A stretch of DNA of 25,139 nt from Collinsella aerofaciens (GTDB taxonomy: Bacteria > Actinomycetota > Coriobacteriia > Coriobacteriales > Coriobacteriaceae): the NCBI GenBank assembly GCA_030841765.1, contig JAUUSS010000020.1:1-25139 (forward strand), read 5' to 3'. This document shows positions 21,607-25,139 of the stretch, in pieces. Both the position numbers and the translations under genes were made by a program. Positions within the stretch are counted from its first letter, which is position 1; the number at the start of each line of letters is the position of its first letter. The notes beneath the pieces are model-generated. The model worked only from the letters and a program-made list of their open reading frames with translations. It was not told the DNA's origin and searched no databases.

Positions 21607-21679
21607 GGCTCAGGGTTTGAATATGGAGCGCCTTCGCGCACAAGCGCCCTGGCGAAGCCATACCCAAACCCCGTGAGCC
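21607..21679 (+). promoter_or_regulatory. Long interrupted hairpin just before the LoaP-like gene
   Basis: Four consecutive complementary segments: GGCTCA/TGAGCC (21607-21612, 21674-21679), GGGTTTG/CAAACCC (21613-21619, 21665-21671), TATGG/CCATA (21622-21626, 21658-21662) and CTTCGC/GCGAAG (21632-21637, 21652-21657). They are broken by a CG bulge, an AA/CC internal loop and a five-base bulge. The 24 bp end 14 bases before the ribosome site. Position and form fit an RNA target for a LoaP-type antiterminator; this link is inferred. Confidence 0.65.
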
Positions 21680-21693
21680 ACACGTAAGACAGC

Positions 21694-21700
21694 AAGGGGG
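21694..21700 (+). promoter_or_regulatory. Ribosome binding site deciding the LoaP-like start
   Basis: AAGGGGG overlaps a GTG at 21700 and stands two bases before the GTG at 21703, but eight bases before the GTG at 21709. Spacing selects 21709, which also gives the expected WYVIQV N-terminus. Confidence 0.65.
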
Positions 21701-21708
21701 TGGTGCTC

Positions 21709-22254
21709 GTGTGGTATGTAATCCAGGTCATTAACGGTCGCGAAGACGTAATGCGCGAGCGCATCGAGCGCATGGTGCCGGCGAGCGCCATGCAGGAGCT
21801 CTTTTATCCCCAATTTCAAACCGAGATCAAAGTACACGGCGAATGGGTCAATACGACCAAGCCGCTCTTTCCCGGTTATCTTATCTGCGATACGGCAGAT
21901 CCCCGTACCGTGCAACAGTATCTGCTGCGTATGGACGACTTTGCCCGGGTGTTATCCCAGGACGGTCAGTTTGTGCCGCTGGCAAAAGAAGAGGTCCAGC
22001 TTATTGGCGGCTTTACGCATAGGGGAGACCGCGTAGTGCCCATGAGCGAGGCCCTAAAAGACGGTGACCAGGTCATAGTGACGGCAGGTCCACTGTTGGG
22101 CCACGAAGGCCTTATCAAAACCATTAACAGACGCAAGAGCACTGCTTATTTGGAGCTCGACCTTTGCGGTCGACGCGTAACTACGCGCGTTGGCCTTGCC
22201 GTGCTTTCGGCCGAGCAGCGCGTCATGCGCAACCTTAAAAAGGCGATCGCCTAG
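21709..22254 (+). CDS. LoaP/NusG-family transcription antiterminator
   Basis: A specialised NusG paralogue of 181 residues that would bind RNA polymerase and let it read through terminators in the long polysaccharide operon it heads. The N-terminal NGN domain (about 1-105) has WYVIQVINGREDVMRERI and LFPGYLICDT, typical of the family. The KOW domain (about 120-170) shows DGDQVIVTAGPLLGHEGLIK and INRRKSTAYLEL, a pattern closer to LoaP and other operon-specific paralogues than to housekeeping NusG. The GTG start at 21709 follows ribosome-site spacing. A hairpin-rich leader precedes it and an initiating sugar transferase follows, which is the usual setting of such regulators in surface polysaccharide loci. 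Assignment to LoaP instead of UpxY/RfaH-like relatives is probable, not certain. Confidence 0.87.
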   Translation: MWYVIQVINGREDVMRERIERMVPASAMQELFYPQFQTEIKVHGEWVNTTKPLFPGYLICDTADPRTVQQYLLRMDDFARVLSQDGQFVPLAKEEVQLIGGFTHRGDRVVPMSEALKDGDQVIVTAGPLLGHEGLIKTINRRKSTAYLELDLCGRRVTTRVGLAVLSAEQRVMRNLKKAIA

Positions 22255-22320
22255 TTGCAGGCGATCGCTACACAGAACAGGGAGGATCCCCGACCCGGGG
22301 ACGAAGTCTTGGAAGAAAAC

Positions 22321-23070
22321 GTGTCGGATAAAACTCAATTTGCAACGGATGCGCCTGCGGAGGCAGCGCTCATTGCTCAGGCCATGGAACGACGCGAGGG
22401 CGCCGGCCGCTACAAGGCCATGCAGTCCATCATGGACTGGGATCGTTCGCGTCTGGCCTATCGGGCCGTTAAGCGCGCCTTTGACATCGTGTTCAGCGGC
22501 TGCGTGCTGGCCGTCATCACCGTACCAAGCCTTGTGCTTGCCGCCGCTATCCGCCTTGAGAGCGAGGGCAACCCCTTCTACAGCCAGATCCGCGTGGGCC
22601 AGACCCGCCCCGACGGCAGCCTGTCCACCTTCCGCATGTGGAAGTTCCGCTCCATGTACAAGAACGCCGACGAGCGCCTGGCAGATCTCAAGGAGCAGAA
22701 CGAGATCGCCGGCGCCATGTTCAAGATGAGGGAGGACCCCCGTGTCACCAGGATCGGAAAATTCATCCGCAAGCACTCCATCGACGAGTTTCCGCAGTTC
22801 GTCAACGTGTTTCTGGGTCAGATGAGCGTCGTTGGGCCTCGTCCGCCGCTGCCGAACGAAGTCGCGGAGTACACCGAGTACGACCTACAGAGGCTAGCAG
22901 TGAAGCCAGGTATTACGGGGCTCTGGCAGGTGACAGAGCGAAACTCCACCGGGTTCGACGGCATGGTCCGCCGGGACCTCGAATACATAGCCAAGCGCGG
23001 AGTCATCACGGACTTCAAGATCATCCTCCTAACGGTTCTGGAGGTCTTTAACGGGAGCGATGCGTACTAA
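22321..23070 (+). CDS. Initiating sugar-phosphate transferase (bacterial sugar transferase family)
   Basis: Transfers a sugar-1-phosphate from a UDP-sugar to undecaprenyl phosphate on the inner membrane face, starting a polysaccharide repeat unit. Of 249 residues, a membrane segment lies at about 54-80 (FDIVFSGCVLAVITVPSLVL). The catalytic core has GNPFYSQIRVGQ, WKFRSM, the essential Asp-Glu pair in SIDEFPQFVNV (about 155), MSVVGPRPPLP (about 172) and KPGITGLWQV. It is the short one-helix form, without the five-helix N-domain of WbaP/WcaJ-type proteins. The start at 22321 (GTG) is preceded by GGAAG at good spacing; an alternative TTG at 22255, directly after the preceding stop, would add 22 residues. 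It overlaps the next gene by one base (TAATG). The sugar transferred cannot be inferred. Confidence 0.92.
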   Translation: MSDKTQFATDAPAEAALIAQAMERREGAGRYKAMQSIMDWDRSRLAYRAVKRAFDIVFSGCVLAVITVPSLVLAAAIRLESEGNPFYSQIRVGQTRPDGSLSTFRMWKFRSMYKNADERLADLKEQNEIAGAMFKMREDPRVTRIGKFIRKHSIDEFPQFVNVFLGQMSVVGPRPPLPNEVAEYTEYDLQRLAVKPGITGLWQVTERNSTGFDGMVRRDLEYIAKRGVITDFKIILLTVLEVFNGSDAY

Positions 23071-24236
23071 TGCAGCATGTTTTCATCATCGGATCCAAGG
23101 GAATTCCGGCAAACTACGGCGGCTACGAGACGTTCGTGGAGAAACTGACCGAGAATCAGGTATCGCCCGACATCAAGTACCACGTGGCGTGCGCTGTGGA
23201 CTCCGCCGAGGAGGTCGGCGAGTTCGAGCACAACGGAGCGCATTGCTTCAAGGTACTACGCAGGCCCGTCGGAGCCGCTAGGGCGATCTTCTACGACATA
23301 GACGCCCTCAAGTGGTGCACCGCCTATATCGAGAATAACCGTGTCGAGCACCCCATCGTCTACGTGCTGGCCTGTCGCATCGGACCGTTTTTCGGAAAGT
23401 ACGTAAAGAGGATCCACGCCCTTGGTGGCAAGGTCTTCGTGAACCCCGACGGCCACGAGTGGAAGCGCGCCAAGTGGAGCGCGCCCGTCCGCAGGTACTG
23501 GAAAGTCTCGGAGCGCGGGATGGTCAAGCACGCCGACCTGATGGTGTGCGACTCCAAGAACATTGAGAAGTACATTCGAGGGGAGTATGCCGACCTGGAC
23601 CCCGAGACGACCTTCATCGCCTACGGGGCCGACATCAGGCACTCAGCGCTCGCGGACGACGACCCCAAGTTCACTGGATGGCTCTCCGAGAAGGGCCTCG
23701 AGCCCTTCGGCTACTACCTGGTCGTGGGACGCTTCGTGCCCGAGAATAACTACGAGACCATGATCCGCGAGTTCATGGCTTCCGACTCCAAGCGGGATTT
23801 CGCGCTCGTGACGGGAGTGGACGACTCCTTCCTCGCGGAGCTCGAGCGGAAGACACACTTCAAGTCCGACCCACGCATCAAGTTCGTCGGGACCGTCTAC
23901 GACCAGGAGCTCCTGAAGAAGATCCGTGAGCAGGCTTACGGCTACTTCCATGGCCATGAGGTCGGGGGTACCAATCCGAGCCTCCTGGAGGCGCTGGCGT
24001 CCACGCGCCTCAACCTCCTTCTCGACGTCGGTTTCAACCGCGAGGTCGCTGAGGACTCGGCCCTGTATTGGAGCAAGGAATCCGGAGACTTGGCTGAACT
24101 TATCAATAGCGCCGACGTGACGGATTGGAAGTCGATCGAGGAGCTCGATACGGCATCGACCTCCGTTATCCGCGACCGGTATTCGTGGCGGTCCATCACT
24201 GACAGCTACGAAGACCTTTTCCTCGGAAGGAGATAA
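23070..24236 (+). CDS. Glycosyltransferase with DUF1972-type N-terminus (probable rhamnosyltransferase)
   Basis: A cytoplasmic GT-B glycosyltransferase of 388 residues. The first half has the DUF1972 signature: IIGSKGIPANYGGYETFVEKL, VYVLACRIGPFF, VNPDGHEWKRAKW, and ADLMVCDSKNIEKYI followed by TTFIAYGAD. The second half holds the donor domain (YYLVVGRFVPENNYETMI, FHGHEVGGTNPSLLEALAS, with the Glu-x7-Glu-like region at GGTNPSLLEAL). Similar proteins such as streptococcal Cps2T/WchF add rhamnose as the second sugar of a repeat unit. The adjacent initiating transferase and rmlA (dTDP-sugar synthesis) agree with that role. The start ATG overlaps the preceding stop; rmlA follows after three bases. 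The actual donor and linkage are inference. Confidence 0.88.
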   Translation: MQHVFIIGSKGIPANYGGYETFVEKLTENQVSPDIKYHVACAVDSAEEVGEFEHNGAHCFKVLRRPVGAARAIFYDIDALKWCTAYIENNRVEHPIVYVLACRIGPFFGKYVKRIHALGGKVFVNPDGHEWKRAKWSAPVRRYWKVSERGMVKHADLMVCDSKNIEKYIRGEYADLDPETTFIAYGADIRHSALADDDPKFTGWLSEKGLEPFGYYLVVGRFVPENNYETMIREFMASDSKRDFALVTGVDDSFLAELERKTHFKSDPRIKFVGTVYDQELLKKIREQAYGYFHGHEVGGTNPSLLEALASTRLNLLLDVGFNREVAEDSALYWSKESGDLAELINSADVTDWKSIEELDTASTSVIRDRYSWRSITDSYEDLFLGRR

Positions 24237-24239
24237 CCA

Positions 24240-25139
24240 GTGAAAGGCATCATCCTCGCAGGCGGGTCCGGCACCCGCCTGTACCCGCTCACGCTCGTGA
24301 CCTCCAAGCAGCTGCTGCCGGTCTACGACAAGCCCATGATCTACTACCCGCTTAGCACTCTCATGCTGGCGGGCATCCGGGACATCCTGGTCATCTCCAC
24401 GCCGACCGACCTGCCCAACTTCGAGCGCCTGCTCGGGGACGGCTCGCGCTACGGCGTGAACCTGTCCTACGCAGAGCAGCCGAGCCCGGACGGCCTGGCC
24501 CAGGCATTCACCATCGGCGAGGAGTTCATCGCCGGCGAGCCGTGCGCGCTGGTGCTCGGCGACAACATCTTCTACGGCAACGGCCTGTCGCGCCACCTGA
24601 CGCGCGCCGTCCAGAACGCCGAGTCGGGCCGCGCCACGGTCTTCGGCTACCACGTGGACGACCCCGAGCGCTTCGGCGTCGTGGAGTTCGACGGCGAGGG
24701 GAGGGCCGTCTCCATCGAGGAGAAGCCAGCCGAGCCCAAGAGCTCCTACGCCGTCACCGGCCTGTACTTCTACCCGGGCGACGTGGCCGCCAAGGCGCAT
24801 GAGGTCGAGCCGTCGGCCCGCGGCGAGCTGGAGATCACCACGCTCAACCAGATGTACCTGGAGGAGGGGACGCTGTCCGTGGTGACCCTGGGCCGCGGGT
24901 ACGCGTGGCTGGACACCGGCACCATGGAGAGCCTGCACGAGGCCGCGGAGTTCGTCCGCGCCGTGGAACACTCCCAGGACCTGCCCGTGTCCGTGCCCGA
25001 GGAGATCGCCTGGGAGAACGGCTGGATCGACACCGCCGAGCTGGAGGAGGCGGCCAAGGCCTACGGCAAGTCGGTCTACGGGCAGCACCTGAAGAAGGTC
25101 GCCGCCGGCGAGATCGTCAACAGCCCGCGCGAGTACTAG
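24240..25139 (+). CDS. rmlA: Glucose-1-phosphate thymidylyltransferase
   Basis: Catalyses dTTP + glucose-1-phosphate to dTDP-glucose, the first step toward dTDP-L-rhamnose and related sugars. Of 299 residues, the nucleotide loop is MKGIILAGGSGTRLYPLT, followed by SKQLLPVYDKPMIYYPLS (catalytic Lys), YAEQPSPDGLAQAF, LVLGDNIFYG (metal-binding Asp), IEEKP, VTGLYFY and RGYAWLDTGT. AAGGAG seven bases before the GTG start is a strong ribosome site. The TAG stop is the last codon of the window, so the gene is complete; rmlB/C/D would be expected just outside or elsewhere. Third codon positions are almost all G or C, more than in the LoaP-like gene upstream. The symbol rfbA is a synonym. Confidence 0.96.
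   Translation: MKGIILAGGSGTRLYPLTLVTSKQLLPVYDKPMIYYPLSTLMLAGIRDILVISTPTDLPNFERLLGDGSRYGVNLSYAEQPSPDGLAQAFTIGEEFIAGEPCALVLGDNIFYGNGLSRHLTRAVQNAESGRATVFGYHVDDPERFGVVEFDGEGRAVSIEEKPAEPKSSYAVTGLYFYPGDVAAKAHEVEPSARGELEITTLNQMYLEEGTLSVVTLGRGYAWLDTGTMESLHEAAEFVRAVEHSQDLPVSVPEEIAWENGWIDTAELEEAAKAYGKSVYGQHLKKVAAGEIVNSPREY

Overview
The window looks like a chromosomal segment of a high-GC anaerobic gut actinobacterium of the class Coriobacteriia, most likely Collinsella or a close relative. This is inferred from remembered family signatures and overall style (GC-rich codons, GlgC/GlgD-type glycogen genes, a LoaP-like antiterminator, an Ala tRNA with encoded CCA); no database search was possible. No insertion sequence, CRISPR array, integrase or phage gene was seen.

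Layout. (1) 1-5477, plus strand: housekeeping genes priA (cut by the window start), def, fmt and rsmB. They cover replication restart, N-formylmethionine removal, initiator-tRNA formylation and 16S rRNA methylation. (2) 5639-19019, minus strand: a small FmdB-type zinc-ribbon gene and a glycogen/alpha-glucan block. In transcription order this is glgB, glgP, glgC, glgD, glgA and a GH13-GH77 fusion gene. GlgC/GlgD make ADP-glucose, GlgA elongates, GlgB branches, GlgP phosphorolyses, and the fusion would hydrolyse and re-shuffle maltodextrins. (3) 19354-20694, plus strand: a HAD phosphatase and thiamine pyrophosphokinase, divergent from glgB. (4) 20854-20929: tRNA-Ala(GGC) with a clear promoter and terminator. 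(5) 20971-21708: about 740 bases with no gene but several strong hairpins. (6) 21709-25139, plus strand: start of a surface polysaccharide operon with a LoaP/NusG-like antiterminator, an initiating sugar-phosphate transferase, a DUF1972-type glycosyltransferase and rmlA, whose stop codon is the last base of the window.

Most unusual features. GlgA carries a C-terminal extension of about 270 residues, and GlgB one of about 68 residues. Both are low-complexity Lys/Ala/Thr/Pro sequence resembling histone-H1 tails, so the two polymer-building enzymes share a kind of tail absent from GlgC, GlgD and GlgP. A TGGTAAAAC half-site occurs several times between the divergent glgB and HAD promoters and again upstream of the GH13-GH77 gene, suggesting one regulator for glycogen and maltodextrin metabolism. 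A roughly 24-bp interrupted hairpin sits immediately before the LoaP-like gene, where a LoaP RNA target would be expected. Three long imperfect palindromes in other intergenic gaps share architecture and a CGGTG core, but they are not ordinary terminators.
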